A DNA stretch of 34,913 nucleotides from an uncultured Dorea sp. (GTDB taxonomy: Bacteria; Bacillota; Clostridia; Lachnospirales; Lachnospiraceae): NCBI GenBank assembly GCA_947063855.1, contig CAMSTW010000036.1, forward strand, positions 1 through 34,913, written 5' to 3'. Under the pieces are notes generated by a model. That model made no database searches. It saw only the letters and a program-made list of their open reading frames with translations, and had not been told where the DNA came from. Every line of letters begins with the position of its first letter. Positions within the stretch are counted from its first letter, which is position 1. This document shows, one piece after another, positions 8,201 to 16,259 of this stretch. Made by a program: the position numbers and the translations under genes.

Positions 8201-9809
8201 GCTGTTTTAAAAGCGCCAGGCGAGACCGTTTGACCCCTTCCAGCTCCTTCTCATAATCTTCCCGGCGGATTTCTAATGTGCCCGGCTCATATACGCCGAG
8301 AATATTACGGATAAACTCCTCCCCGTAACGCTGGTTATACCCATCCTCCGACCGGTCATAAGACGCCGCCGCACTCCTTAGTCCTCCTGAGCGCGCCGCA
8401 TTTTCAATCAGGAGCTCGGAAAGCTCAGAAAGTTTCCCTTCCACGCCAGACAGCTTTGATGTGATTGCCGCCGCCTCTTCTTCATTCGCCTTCCTCTTCC
8501 TTTCATTTTCCTCCAAAAGCCCTTCATAATAACGCCGCAGAGTATATCCCAGGCTTTTGCGTTCCGGTTCCAAGTCCTCTTCCTTCTGCCTCGATATCAG
8601 GAGCTTCTGGCGGATCAGCTCCAGTTCTCCCCGTTCCTGCTCTGCCGCCTTCCATTGTTTCGCACATACCAGAAGATGCAGCGTATGCCGTATCCCCTGG
8701 GCATCCTGCTCCAGGTCCTCCTTCTCGATTTCAATCATATCCCGGTTGCTCAGATGAAACCTAAGCTCTTCCCTTAGCTTATGAACCTCACTGGACAGCT
8801 TCTCATACTCCACTCTTAAAAGCTGTCCCCGAATCGACTCGATTTCCTCAAGTATCCCTTGATATTCCGCCTCCGTCACATCATGAAGGCGCGCAAGTTC
8901 CGCGATAAAATGTGCGATTCGGTTCTCCTGCCGTCCTGCCTGGCTGCTCTTAGCCTGATAATCCTCTGCCTCCTTACGAATCTTATCTGCCCAAACCTTA
9001 AACTCACGTATGATGTCGCGCCTCTTAATCTTCGTCTGGTTATCCTTATACTGCCCCACATATTTCTCAAGAATCGTCTGGAATTCCTTCATCCGGTTCC
9101 GTTCCTTATTCAGTTTGCTTTCCACGGCATCCAGAAACCATTTCTCCACCAGCCCCTTCTCATCCCGGCAGTCTGCAAACAAATCCGATAATCCCGACTC
9201 TTTCAGATTCACCTTTTTGATAATCGTCTCCCACTCTTTATAGTGAATCTGATACTCCGTCAATTTATCAAAATACTGTCTGGACTGCGCCGCATTCATC
9301 ATATCATAATAGAAGAAGTTCATAGACCTGTCTTTCTTATAGGACTCAAACATCTGCCTGCACGCGGCAAAATTTTTAAGGACAATCTCCTTCTTCCCCT
9401 TCTCCACCACAGGAAGGTGATGGATATCCTGAATGCAGGACTCCCGGTATTCACTGATGATGTTGACCATCTCCAGATTCTCCCCATTCCCCTCTCCCGT
9501 CTCCTGGCTCCTTCGCACCATCATCCCCGTAAGGACATAGCCTGCCCCGCCGTCCAACGCCCACTCCACAAGGATAAATGAGGGCTTATTCGTGGTAAAA
9601 TAGCTCTCGAACGGCCGGTCTTTTGCATCCCGGTATCTCTTATGCACGAACGGAGCCGTCAGCATCTGGACAAGCACGGATTTCCCGCCTCCGTTCCTTA
9701 AAGACAACAGCGTACTCTCACCATTCAGGTGGAAACACTCGTCGCTGATACGGATTGCATTATTGTTATAATTAATATTAATCAATCTGACAGCATTTAT
9801 TTTACTCAT
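5247..9809 (-). CDS. jetC: Wadjet JetC, SMC-like ATPase (MukB/MksB-type)
   Basis: 1520 residues. Walker A variant LRNGGGKSV (Lys43) is at the N-terminal end. Roughly 230-1300 is Glu/Lys/Gln/Arg-rich coiled coil broken by a globular segment near 620-760 that may be the hinge. The C-terminal head has the signature NSGGEG (about 1391-1396) and a Walker B with Asp-Asn, VMDNPF (about 1431), as in SMC-like Wadjet proteins. In known Wadjet systems JetABC extrudes loops on small circular DNA and JetD cuts it, restricting plasmids. The great length suggests a type II-like Wadjet. I chose the ATG at 9809 because GGAG lies nine bases upstream; an in-frame TTG is at 9815. It is the last gene of the defence operon, 56 bp after jetB. 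Confidence 0.93.
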   Translation of the reverse strand: MSKINAVRLININYNNNAIRISDECFHLNGESTLLSLRNGGGKSVLVQMLTAPFVHKRYRDAKDRPFESYFTTNKPSFILVEWALDGGAGYVLTGMMVRRSQETGEGNGENLEMVNIISEYRESCIQDIHHLPVVEKGKKEIVLKNFAACRQMFESYKKDRSMNFFYYDMMNAAQSRQYFDKLTEYQIHYKEWETIIKKVNLKESGLSDLFADCRDEKGLVEKWFLDAVESKLNKERNRMKEFQTILEKYVGQYKDNQTKIKRRDIIREFKVWADKIRKEAEDYQAKSSQAGRQENRIAHFIAELARLHDVTEAEYQGILEEIESIRGQLLRVEYEKLSSEVHKLREELRFHLSNRDMIEIEKEDLEQDAQGIRHTLHLLVCAKQWKAAEQERGELELIRQKLLISRQKEEDLEPERKSLGYTLRRYYEGLLEENERKRKANEEEAAAITSKLSGVEGKLSELSELLIENAARSGGLRSAAASYDRSEDGYNQRYGEEFIRNILGVYEPGTLEIRREDYEKELEGVKRSRLALLKQQEQANEKSRSLERGLEDMRAELLKGKMELEQQENLRQEYEEELGARKIVLQYLNLREDVIFDRDKILHVSERKLKEIAGLRRNLEKEEDILQKEYQRLTQGKVLELPEELETELEDLGIHVVYGMEWLGKNGYTEAQNLKLVRAHPFLPYALILSEAEVRKLSQNMEGIYTSFPVPIVVREMLDGSGENQASGMIRLEGVSFYVWFNENLLNEEKLKGLVQEKERQIEKKKESIAIRQAEYTEYFERQEMIRNQEVSKENWEANEKRLRELGEQIGRQERKIREETGELAELRAKTERLEQEARSAEREVSRQMRRLEDFGRLCREYEAYEQNLKELMRCKKEAEKLKEKQKLCRNQQEKLRERQKTGEIAYNNLLREGDEIRKKGWKYERYEKEETPEAVKKSLETVKRMTEIPAHEVSLQSSEKENADRAEGNLKTEDRKGLAGQNKVTAEEFWNIREMEARYAAITSHMSQEIQELEEQEQRVGNRYQDAVDELEHLRSKYGLSSENLEQVSYNREAESHQEIMLSECERKIAVKQRLWNDEDKQIAVVNQQKRERLERMKAECGEEEPLPEEEIQNQDFDARKNQFRYQEKEAGKQAEGLRERLRSYGENLTALSEYSGFPLANEVVWEQDFGEMDAKSLRNFKGILIRDYNQMLRDCREAQDVLDRLLNRTIRMEQFQEDFYRKPLESMLELTKDGSAVLRQLTTTIQSYDSLMEKLLVDISLVEKEKNKIVELMEDYVREVHQNLGRIDHNSTIAIRERPVKMLKIGLPEWEENENLYQIRLQDMIDEITQKGLRLFEQNENAQEYFGTQITTRNLYDTIVGIGNVQIRLYKIEAQREYPITWAEVARNSGGEGFLSAFVILSSLLYYMRKDDTDIFADKNEGKVLVMDNPFAQTNASHLLKPLMDVAKKTNTQLVCLTGLGGDSIYNRFDNIYVLNLIAANLRSGMQYLKADHLRGNEPETMIVSQIEVMEQQELVF

Positions 9810-9865
9810 ACACAATCACTCCACAAAAACAGCTCTTATCCTTACTCATCATTCTTCCAGAACCT

Positions 9866-10579
9866 TCAATCCTTCTCCATTCCCAATACCCGCAGCACTC
9901 TCTGGTAATGATTCTGGTTCAACAGATTCCAGTCCATAAAATTATCCAGCTTCTTCGTCGTCTTGATCATCTCGTCCGCTTCCACATACTCAATCAATCC
10001 CTGCTTCTGTAAAAATACCAGAATCGAATGAAGGAAACCTTCCTTCGTCGTCTTTGCTCTGGAACCTTTATCATCTGAACGCAAAGCCTCGTACGCTTCA
10101 AGCATGTTGGAAAACGCAATCCCCGACTGTTCCTCCTGTTCCTCATCCATCCCCTCGGCTCCCTCCTTGAGACGGCTAGAAATGCAATTCTGCAGTTCTC
10201 CCACACGCATGTATTCCCGGGCTTTACTGCTGCTTCCCTGTCCGTCGAAGAATTCCACCAGAAGCGTCAGCACCACGAACTGGGAGAGGTAATAATCCTT
10301 ATCTGTCCCGGAGGATTTACAGAGTGCGGCTTTTAGCTGTGCCTTAGAAAAACCAAGGAAATGATTCTCCTCTTTTGGAATCAGATATATCACATTCCCA
10401 TACCGCTCAATCCGGCTCTCGGCAATCTCCCCCTGAGATTTCACTAAATTCTGTATCTCTTCCTGCTCCGTATACGCCCTGTAGAGCTGCATTTCCTCGT
10501 CCTCGCAAAGCTCATGGTGTTCCAGGAGATAGTAGAAAATCTCCTGGCTTGTCCGGACTTCATCTAATTCATAAGCCAT
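9866..10579 (-). CDS. jetB: Wadjet JetB, MukE-like kleisin-associated subunit (DUF6063-type)
   Basis: 237 residues, predicted to be all soluble and mostly helical, with a winged-helix-like C-terminal part (ILVFLQKQGLIEYVEADEMIKTT...) typical of MukE/MksE relatives. It has an acidic linker around 135-148 (GAEGMDEEQEEQ). It should bind the JetA kleisin and the JetC heads. The ATG at 10579 lies 6 bp after the jetA stop and its AAAGGAG ribosome site is inside the jetA 3' end, which argues for translational coupling. Identification rests on size, position between jetA and jetC, and resemblance to the DUF6063 family. Confidence 0.88.
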   Translation of the reverse strand: MAYELDEVRTSQEIFYYLLEHHELCEDEEMQLYRAYTEQEEIQNLVKSQGEIAESRIERYGNVIYLIPKEENHFLGFSKAQLKAALCKSSGTDKDYYLSQFVVLTLLVEFFDGQGSSSKAREYMRVGELQNCISSRLKEGAEGMDEEQEEQSGIAFSNMLEAYEALRSDDKGSRAKTTKEGFLHSILVFLQKQGLIEYVEADEMIKTTKKLDNFMDWNLLNQNHYQRVLRVLGMEKD

Positions 10580-10585
10580 ATATTT

Positions 10586-12202
10586 TTACTCCTTTTCCAC
10601 ACGAATCAACACATTCGAACACCGAATCGTCTTCCTCACCTTATCCTCATTCAAAATCCCTTCAAACGTAACGGTGCCTCCATCCTCGATCCGATAAGTC
10701 CCTACCCTCCGGATATCCCGGAATTCAGGGTATTCCTCCACCAGATGAAGCAGCATCTCGTTCAGCTGGAACTCCCCGGGTACATCCTGGATATACTCAC
10801 TGCGCTCCCTTAAAAGCACGGTAATATCAATCTCCTGATTCTTAATCAGCTCCACCATGACTTCCTTGAAGATCTCCACATTCGGAATCAGTTGTTCCCG
10901 TTCCTCTTCCTGCTCCCTCACAGCCACGCTGATTTCCCGAAGGGATACCTCCCCCGTTTTTACGGCATAACCAAGCAGCCGGCAAAGGCTAGTCTCGTAC
11001 CTTTTCAATTTCTCCTTGCGAAGCCTCTCCTGCTCACGCATCCACGCTTCCTCGTCAAAATCCAGTTCCTCCGCAATATCCTCCTCCATGCGTCTTCGCA
11101 CCGGGCGCTGTAACTGAAACGCCTTATTCAGGTTATAGACCTTATCCGGCTCCTGATTAAACAGCGGCCGCAGGAAATAATCCAGATTCTCAAGAGCCTT
11201 TGGATTCTCAAGCACCTTATCATACAATTCACTCCTAAGAGGGAACCGTCTGATCAGCGACATCTGCGTCAGCGTCTCCAGCTCCTTCGTATATAGTGCT
11301 TTCAGATCAAAATGGCTGTTCAATATCTTCTGATGTTCATCAATCGTCCGGTTCAGGTATGTCTCAATGACCCGCAGATGGGAAAGCCGCTCCTCATCCT
11401 TCTCACTGAGCCTCTTTACATTAATATTCTCCTCCTCCAACGCCTGCGCCCGGCTCTTCACCATCTCCCTGTAATTCTGGAACTTCTCCTTCGTGTCACT
11501 GATGGTATCAAGATTCCCAAGCAAGATCTCCTCGTAATCCTTCACAGAATAATTCAGCGCATTCCTCCGAATCTTCCCCATCGCCTCCTGAATCTTCTGT
11601 AACTGAATCCGCAGCAGGTTGAACACATTCTTAATCTCATCCACAGCCTTGTCATAACTCTGCTTCTCAAGATGCATCTGGAAAATCATCTCATGAATCG
11701 TAAGCTTCATATTATTTTCAATCTCCAGCGTCGCCAGCAGAAGATTGTACCCATCGTCCGTCAAATAGTAAGAAGTACGCTTGAATTCCTGGTCTATGTA
11801 AATAATCCGGTTCGCCACATAACTGATATGAAGATTCTGATACTTATTTTCTTCAAAATCAAACCCTTCAAAATACATAGCCCTCCCTTCGTTGGACAGC
11901 ACAATATTTACCACGAAATCCCCGAGCTGCCTGCACTCGTCATAAGACATACTTTTCCTGAAATGCCCGGTATTGACCGTGTCGATATAGGCGCCTACAT
12001 CATCCATCGTGCAGCGCTCCTCTTTCAAGGACTGCTCCATGATATAGAGCATGACGGCAAAAATCAAGTTCAGCTGCTCCCCCAGAGTCAGGAAACCGAA
12101 CTGCTTCCAGGTTGTCTTCTGGGCACTGTTCTGGATCAGCAGCGCATAAAGCCCCACATTCTTCATCCTTTTGGGGAAATGTTTTAAAAATTCGTATTGC
12201 AT
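10586..12202 (-). CDS. jetA: Wadjet JetA, MukF-like kleisin subunit (DUF5716-type)
   Basis: 538 residues. The N-terminal 190 residues read as a winged-helix/dimer region (FLTLGEQLNLIFAVMLYIMEQSL, YYLTDDGYNLLLATLEIEN). The middle (200-300) is long-helical with heptad character and a basic/acidic linker follows near 365-395. The last 60 residues (...VGTYRIEDGGTVTFEG...) form a small domain consistent with a kleisin end that contacts the SMC head. Its role is to bridge the two JetC heads in the loop-extruding complex. The ATG at 12202 follows an AGGAAAGGA site and sits 12 bp after the ptuB stop, so it is transcribed behind Septu. It is recognisable as the first gene of the jetABC core. Confidence 0.9.
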   Translation of the reverse strand: MQYEFLKHFPKRMKNVGLYALLIQNSAQKTTWKQFGFLTLGEQLNLIFAVMLYIMEQSLKEERCTMDDVGAYIDTVNTGHFRKSMSYDECRQLGDFVVNIVLSNEGRAMYFEGFDFEENKYQNLHISYVANRIIYIDQEFKRTSYYLTDDGYNLLLATLEIENNMKLTIHEMIFQMHLEKQSYDKAVDEIKNVFNLLRIQLQKIQEAMGKIRRNALNYSVKDYEEILLGNLDTISDTKEKFQNYREMVKSRAQALEEENINVKRLSEKDEERLSHLRVIETYLNRTIDEHQKILNSHFDLKALYTKELETLTQMSLIRRFPLRSELYDKVLENPKALENLDYFLRPLFNQEPDKVYNLNKAFQLQRPVRRRMEEDIAEELDFDEEAWMREQERLRKEKLKRYETSLCRLLGYAVKTGEVSLREISVAVREQEEEREQLIPNVEIFKEVMVELIKNQEIDITVLLRERSEYIQDVPGEFQLNEMLLHLVEEYPEFRDIRRVGTYRIEDGGTVTFEGILNEDKVRKTIRCSNVLIRVEKE

Positions 12203-12214
12203 TGTATTCCTTTC

Positions 12215-12973
12215 CTACTCTATGACATTCTTTTCTCTTCTTATTAATGCATTGTACTTTTTGTTCAAGAAGTACAATAGAACTCCTGCATACTCTGGTC
12301 TCTTCTCAGCAGATGCTATCTCGTCCATCTTTTTCTTAATTCTCGAAGCAGTACACTTCCCCTCTTCTCCCAACTTCTTAATAAAACGCCTGTAATGTAA
12401 ATATGTATCTTTTCTACCCTTAACCAGTCCCGTAGATGTATCTGCTATAAATCGTCCGTTTTTCCACAGTCCATTTAATCTCAGTACATCTGTAAGTTCT
12501 TCTTCAAGCTTCTCGTCCTTCGGATTCGTCTTAATAAATCCCTCTCTGTCATAAGCAATGACAGCCATCTGATGCTTGTTCAAAGGAGAAATCATCAATG
12601 TCTTTTCATCCCCTTTACTGGCGTCGCAACACAGAATCCTCTGCCCTTTTCCACTCCATTTCCTTCCACCATCACAAACTGCCAGCATATTCCTATAGTC
12701 TAATGCCTGATCCTTATCTTTGCTCAGTGGATACCAATGCTCTATCGTCGTATGCAATCCATCATTTGCAATCTTCCTCATACAGTACGCACATAAAAAA
12801 TGCTGCTCTTCCAACAACGTTTGACGAATTGTTTCCTTCGGCAATTTGTCAAATTCCGCCCGGATTGCTTTCACATCTTCATCTTTTATCTCTTTCCATT
12901 CCCGGCTGCTTCGTATTTCACTTGTCTTTCGCATCATCTCTCTGGGCGGAATCCCTTTTTCAATATATATCAT
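12215..12973 (-). CDS. ptuB: Septu PtuB-like HNH endonuclease (TIGR02646-type)
   Basis: 252 residues. HNH core: CAYCMRKI (Cys-x2-Cys, about 59-66), TIEHWYPLS with the catalytic His, a conserved NMLAVCDGG segment, then ILCCDASKGD, closely following the TIGR02646 HNH pattern that ends in C..xKG. In Septu, PtuB is the nuclease held by the PtuA ATPase and released to cut DNA on phage infection. The start ATG at 12973 overlaps the ptuA stop by one base (TAATG) with GGAGGA just upstream; a TTG at 12988 is in frame but badly placed. Base composition is visibly AT-richer than that of the surrounding jet genes. No reverse transcriptase is nearby, so a retron of the PtuAB-effector kind is not supported. 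Confidence 0.87.
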   Translation of the reverse strand: MIYIEKGIPPREMMRKTSEIRSSREWKEIKDEDVKAIRAEFDKLPKETIRQTLLEEQHFLCAYCMRKIANDGLHTTIEHWYPLSKDKDQALDYRNMLAVCDGGRKWSGKGQRILCCDASKGDEKTLMISPLNKHQMAVIAYDREGFIKTNPKDEKLEEELTDVLRLNGLWKNGRFIADTSTGLVKGRKDTYLHYRRFIKKLGEEGKCTASRIKKKMDEIASAEKRPEYAGVLLYFLNKKYNALIRREKNVIE

Positions 12974-14241
12974 TAGTCCTCCTCCCAACAGTTCAATCGG
13001 AGTTCATCTCTTGCCCCCCGGACATCAGCATGCTCCTCTCCGAGAATTTCTGCCATCTTATCAATAACCTCTTCTGCCAGTTCCAGTTTTCCTTCATCCA
13101 CAGCTTCTTCAAATTGTTCCGACAACATCTTGATTTCTATCGGTTTCTCCACCGTACCCTGCCTAAAGTTTAAGACATCCTGAACCGAATATCCATATGC
13201 ATTTTCCAGATAAATAATCTCCTGATCCTCCGCAATAAAAATCAGCTGCTCATTCTTGCAAGAAGAAATCACAATTGGGGAATGCGTTGCCAGAATAAAC
13301 TGAATATTTGGAAATGTATCTTCCAATGCATTTACAATATTCCATTGCCACTTAGGGTGCATATGCATATCTATCTCATCAATCAGCACAATCCCTGTTA
13401 CTTCACCCAGATTCATTGTCTTGTCCGGATTCAGCAAAGCCAATCTGTATGCAAGATTCATAACCATCCACAACAAAGACTGATAACCGGCGCTCAGTTC
13501 AAAAATTGGCATATCCATCTCTCCCTCCTGATATACCAGCTGTTCTAACTGCGTAGAATAATAAATCTGCGGCTCAGCCTCAAGGCTGCTTATCTGCATC
13601 ATAAAATGACCCACAATCTTCTTAAACGACTCATATTCCTTAATCTCACTCTTTTTTTGAAATGCATTCAACTCCATCTTCAGACACCATGCCTGTATTC
13701 CCCTGATATCCATAGAATAATCCATACATCCCGCGTACCCGCACCGTCTGTCATTCAGCCCCTTCTTTAATCCCTTCCTGTCATTTTCCCGATGCTTCTT
13801 CCAGATTCTGGCATCACTCTGAAAGCAAAGCAGAGGAAGCACCGAATTTGAATCATTTGTGTTCTCCTGCATCCATTTCGCAATGCCACTATCTTCCTCT
13901 TTTGTCGGGGAATTTTCATCCACGCGATATCGTTTCCAATAAAACTCCTGTCCTTCTGCTTTCATCCGACACGTGATCTCGACCGGAGTTTCGTAATGGA
14001 TTTCCGAAGAAGCATCTCCCCGTTTATTGAAAGAGAAACGAATATCATCCAAAGAAATTTTCCTGACAGGAACGCCCTTAACCCCTCTTAACATTCCAAA
14101 TAAAGCTACTGTAATAGCTTCTAATATTGATGTTTTTCCAACTCCGTTGTCACCAATCAGAAGATTGACTCCGGGAGAAAATTCTATTTTGATATCTTTT
14201 GCAGCTTTAAAATTTTTAATCCCAATCTGCTCAATCTGCAT
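12973..14241 (-). CDS. ptuA: Septu PtuA-like AAA ATPase
   Basis: 422 residues. The N-terminal strand-loop IGIKNFKAAKDIKIEF and Walker A GDNGVGKTS (Lys36) mark the RecF/OLD-like ABC-ATPase fold. The signature region is ELSAGYQSLLWMV, Walker B is IVLIDEIDMHMHP, and the switch His is in ILATHSP. The last 60 residues are charged and helical. The direct partner is the HNH gene that overlaps it by one base, which is what identifies Septu. The start is the ATG at 14241: GAGGAG lies seven bases before it, whereas the ATG at 14247 would leave one base. The 132-bp space before it contains a 15-bp copy of the jetD 3' end. Confidence 0.87.
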   Translation of the reverse strand: MQIEQIGIKNFKAAKDIKIEFSPGVNLLIGDNGVGKTSILEAITVALFGMLRGVKGVPVRKISLDDIRFSFNKRGDASSEIHYETPVEITCRMKAEGQEFYWKRYRVDENSPTKEEDSGIAKWMQENTNDSNSVLPLLCFQSDARIWKKHRENDRKGLKKGLNDRRCGYAGCMDYSMDIRGIQAWCLKMELNAFQKKSEIKEYESFKKIVGHFMMQISSLEAEPQIYYSTQLEQLVYQEGEMDMPIFELSAGYQSLLWMVMNLAYRLALLNPDKTMNLGEVTGIVLIDEIDMHMHPKWQWNIVNALEDTFPNIQFILATHSPIVISSCKNEQLIFIAEDQEIIYLENAYGYSVQDVLNFRQGTVEKPIEIKMLSEQFEEAVDEGKLELAEEVIDKMAEILGEEHADVRGARDELRLNCWEED

Positions 14242-14318
14242 AATCATACTCCTCAATCCTACAAGCATGCACCCATAGCTCTTCTCTGTCATTCACACTA
14301 TCTTTTCCTGTTCCAGAT

Positions 14319-14384
14319 CACTTCAAAAATCAGTAGTATTACGCCACAACCCGTCTTTACGCCTCATACCACTTCAAAAATCAG
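14319..14384. repeat. 15-bp direct repeat duplicating the jetD 3' end
   Basis: CACTTCAAAAATCAG occurs at 14319-14333 and 14370-14384. The second copy includes the jetD stop codon and its last codons. The flanking bases are also similar (AGTAGTATT against AGCTATATT). The other copy lies in the jetD-ptuA gap, possibly a scar of the event that brought the Septu pair in. Confidence 0.75.
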
Positions 14385-15420
14385 CTATATTCAATATCTC
14401 CTGCGGAATATACTTTCCGGCTTCCAGCACAGCCTTCATCCTGCTTACTATTTCCCCGTGGAAATGTGAGAAAAAATCCTCCCGTATATTCCGGTTCTGT
14501 TGTTCCTTCGTATCCGGCAGATTCTTTGCGCCGCACGTCCCATCTGCCTTTTCGAGCATAGCCTCATACGCCTTCGTAAAGGGCAGAATCTCCCACCTGC
14601 CTCTTCCCATTTCTGCAAGGCTTTCGTAGATTCCGATTCCCTCATAATCCAGATCGCCGAAATAATAGATCCGGTTCCTGCCGTCCTTCATATAAGGTTC
14701 CACACACAGATCAAAATCCAGAAACGAGCGCAGGATTCCTTTGCCTGCACCATAGATCAGCGTTCCGATCTCCACGCCAAGGATGCTGCCCTTCCTGTTT
14801 CGCAAACTGATTTTTTCTCCACAAATCTTATCCCGTTCTTCCGGTGCGGCGTCACTCATGATATGCCTTCGCATACTATAAAACGTATCCTTGTTCTCCA
14901 GGATCAAAATATTCTGCGGTACTTGTCTTGTCCGGGAATAGTAAGCCAATGGTTCCGTCGTCTGGTAAATATTAAGAAAGCCTTCCTCCAGACCGCAATT
15001 CTTCAAAATCCGTTTCCCCTGTCCCCGGCTTAAGAACTTCTCATGATTCCAGATCTCAAAGCTTCTTTCATTCGTGGATTCCGTATATTCCAGTTTTTCC
15101 CTTTTTTCCTTCAGATATTCACTCAGCATCAGAACCCACTGCCTGTCCTTCTCATAGCTCGCAAGATGTGACAGATAATAATCAACCGCAATCATAGGGT
15201 GGAGCTGATATTTCAATTCCTCTTCCAGTATACGGTAATCCTTCTCAGGCTCTGCCAGCCAGTATTCCCGGTAAAGCGCTGGACGCTTCCCATTCGTGCC
15301 GGACGCTTTCAGGGGCCTGATCTTCCCTTCAGAAATCAATGCAAGGATATATTCATACTGCCGTCTGTATGCGGCGTCTTGTCTGGCGTAAAGCAATGCT
15401 TCCAGAGATATACGCTTCAT
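14374..15420 (-). CDS. jetD: Wadjet JetD, Toprim-type DNA-cleaving subunit (DUF2220-like)
   Basis: 348 residues. The Toprim signature is intact: Glu175 in ILILENKDTF and Asp256/Asp258 in YFGDLDYEGIGI, with the conserved IYGAGKG loop near 222-228. The N-terminal 130 residues are helical and basic, a likely DNA- or JetC-binding arm. In studied Wadjet complexes JetD is the topoisomerase-VI-like nuclease that cleaves the plasmid once the SMC motors stall. It lies upstream of, and separated from, jetA-jetB-jetC by the ptuA-ptuB pair. The ATG at 15420 has AAGGAG eleven bases upstream, a long spacing; a three-codon reading frame (ATG CTA TGA) with better spacing overlaps this start. Confidence 0.9.
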   Translation of the reverse strand: MKRISLEALLYARQDAAYRRQYEYILALISEGKIRPLKASGTNGKRPALYREYWLAEPEKDYRILEEELKYQLHPMIAVDYYLSHLASYEKDRQWVLMLSEYLKEKREKLEYTESTNERSFEIWNHEKFLSRGQGKRILKNCGLEEGFLNIYQTTEPLAYYSRTRQVPQNILILENKDTFYSMRRHIMSDAAPEERDKICGEKISLRNRKGSILGVEIGTLIYGAGKGILRSFLDFDLCVEPYMKDGRNRIYYFGDLDYEGIGIYESLAEMGRGRWEILPFTKAYEAMLEKADGTCGAKNLPDTKEQQNRNIREDFFSHFHGEIVSRMKAVLEAGKYIPQEILNIADF

Positions 15421-15446
15421 AGCATATCCGACTCCTTTTTCCTAAT

Positions 15447-16259
15447 CTAATTCTTTGCAATCCTTCCATATGCATTCCGGATCACTCCTTTGCACAGAAG
15501 ATGCTTCTTCATATTCCTCTGCAGGGACGTAACCTCAGGCAGGTCCGCATAGTCTGTATCCGGTCTCCTTTGGAAAACCCACTCCATAAATTCCGTATCC
15601 GCCTCACCCTCGTCATAGATCTCAAAACGGTCCTGGAAGCTGATGATATTCGATCCTTCCCGCAGCATTCCTCTGATCCCTGGATCCAAGAGCCAGGAAT
15701 GGCAGCAATATTGCGCATCCGCAGTTTCCGGATAATACTGACGGAAAAATACCTTCGCACTCTCCAGCGACCGTTCCACAGCATCCGGAGAGAAGTCAGC
15801 ATCTGAAGGAATGTGAATTTTGATCATTCTCTCATCTCCCATATCCGCGGCTTCATATTCCAGCGCACCGATCCGGAAGAGATGACCGCCCGCCTGGCGC
15901 GCCGTCCACCAATATCTGTCAAAGTAAAGCCGCCCCGTCATCCTGTAAGTCTCGTCAATAAAACGCGTGTAACACTTCATCGTATCAAGATAAATCTCCG
16001 CGCCGATCCCTTTCTGCTCATAGATCCCCCAGGCGTCTGCCGACGCTTTCAGCATACAGGCAAGTATCTTAATATGGTCTTTATCCTCCCCCAGAATTGA
16101 CTGTAATTCTGAATGTACAGTTTTCATACTTTTATATACAAGAAAATCTTTCAGCTGCTGCTCCACCGCCTTAAAGTCAAATGTTCGTCCGAACTCAAGC
16201 ACCCTCTCTCTAATCTCCGGCTGAAGATTTATCTCATTGCAAAGTGTTGATATATCCAT
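15447..16259 (-). CDS. DUF5596-type putative acyltransferase (GNAT-like C-terminal half)
   Basis: 270 residues, soluble. The N-terminal half has the family's opening (LQPEIRERVLEFGRTFDF, then LGEDKDHIKILACMLKA) and a conserved aromatic block FDRYWWTARQAGGHLFRIGALEYE. The C-terminal half (...IHIPSDADFSPDAVERSL..., then CCHSWLLDP...) resembles the acyltransferase tail of the family. It belongs to a clostridial family annotated as acyltransferase-domain proteins; no substrate is known. It has a strong AAGGGAGG site lying inside the preceding GNAT fragment. It ends 26 bp before jetD on the same strand, so it is co-transcribed with the Wadjet genes. It may be an accessory factor or simply a neighbour; I cannot tell which. 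Confidence 0.75.
   Translation of the reverse strand: MDISTLCNEINLQPEIRERVLEFGRTFDFKAVEQQLKDFLVYKSMKTVHSELQSILGEDKDHIKILACMLKASADAWGIYEQKGIGAEIYLDTMKCYTRFIDETYRMTGRLYFDRYWWTARQAGGHLFRIGALEYEAADMGDERMIKIHIPSDADFSPDAVERSLESAKVFFRQYYPETADAQYCCHSWLLDPGIRGMLREGSNIISFQDRFEIYDEGEADTEFMEWVFQRRPDTDYADLPEVTSLQRNMKKHLLCKGVIRNAYGRIAKN

Noticed and set aside
5247-9809. Housekeeping MukB or SMC protein
   Set aside because: The NGGGKS Walker A, Asp-Asn Walker B, and the jetA/jetB genes directly upstream with a Toprim jetD nearby mark Wadjet JetC rather than a chromosomal condensin.
12215-14241. Retron whose effector is the PtuA/PtuB pair
   Set aside because: No reverse transcriptase frame or structured non-coding RNA was found on either side; the pair is better read as stand-alone Septu.
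12215-14384. Septu pair bounded by direct repeats as a discrete mobile element
   Set aside because: The 15-bp repeat occurs only on the jetD side; no copy, integrase or transposase was seen near jetA.
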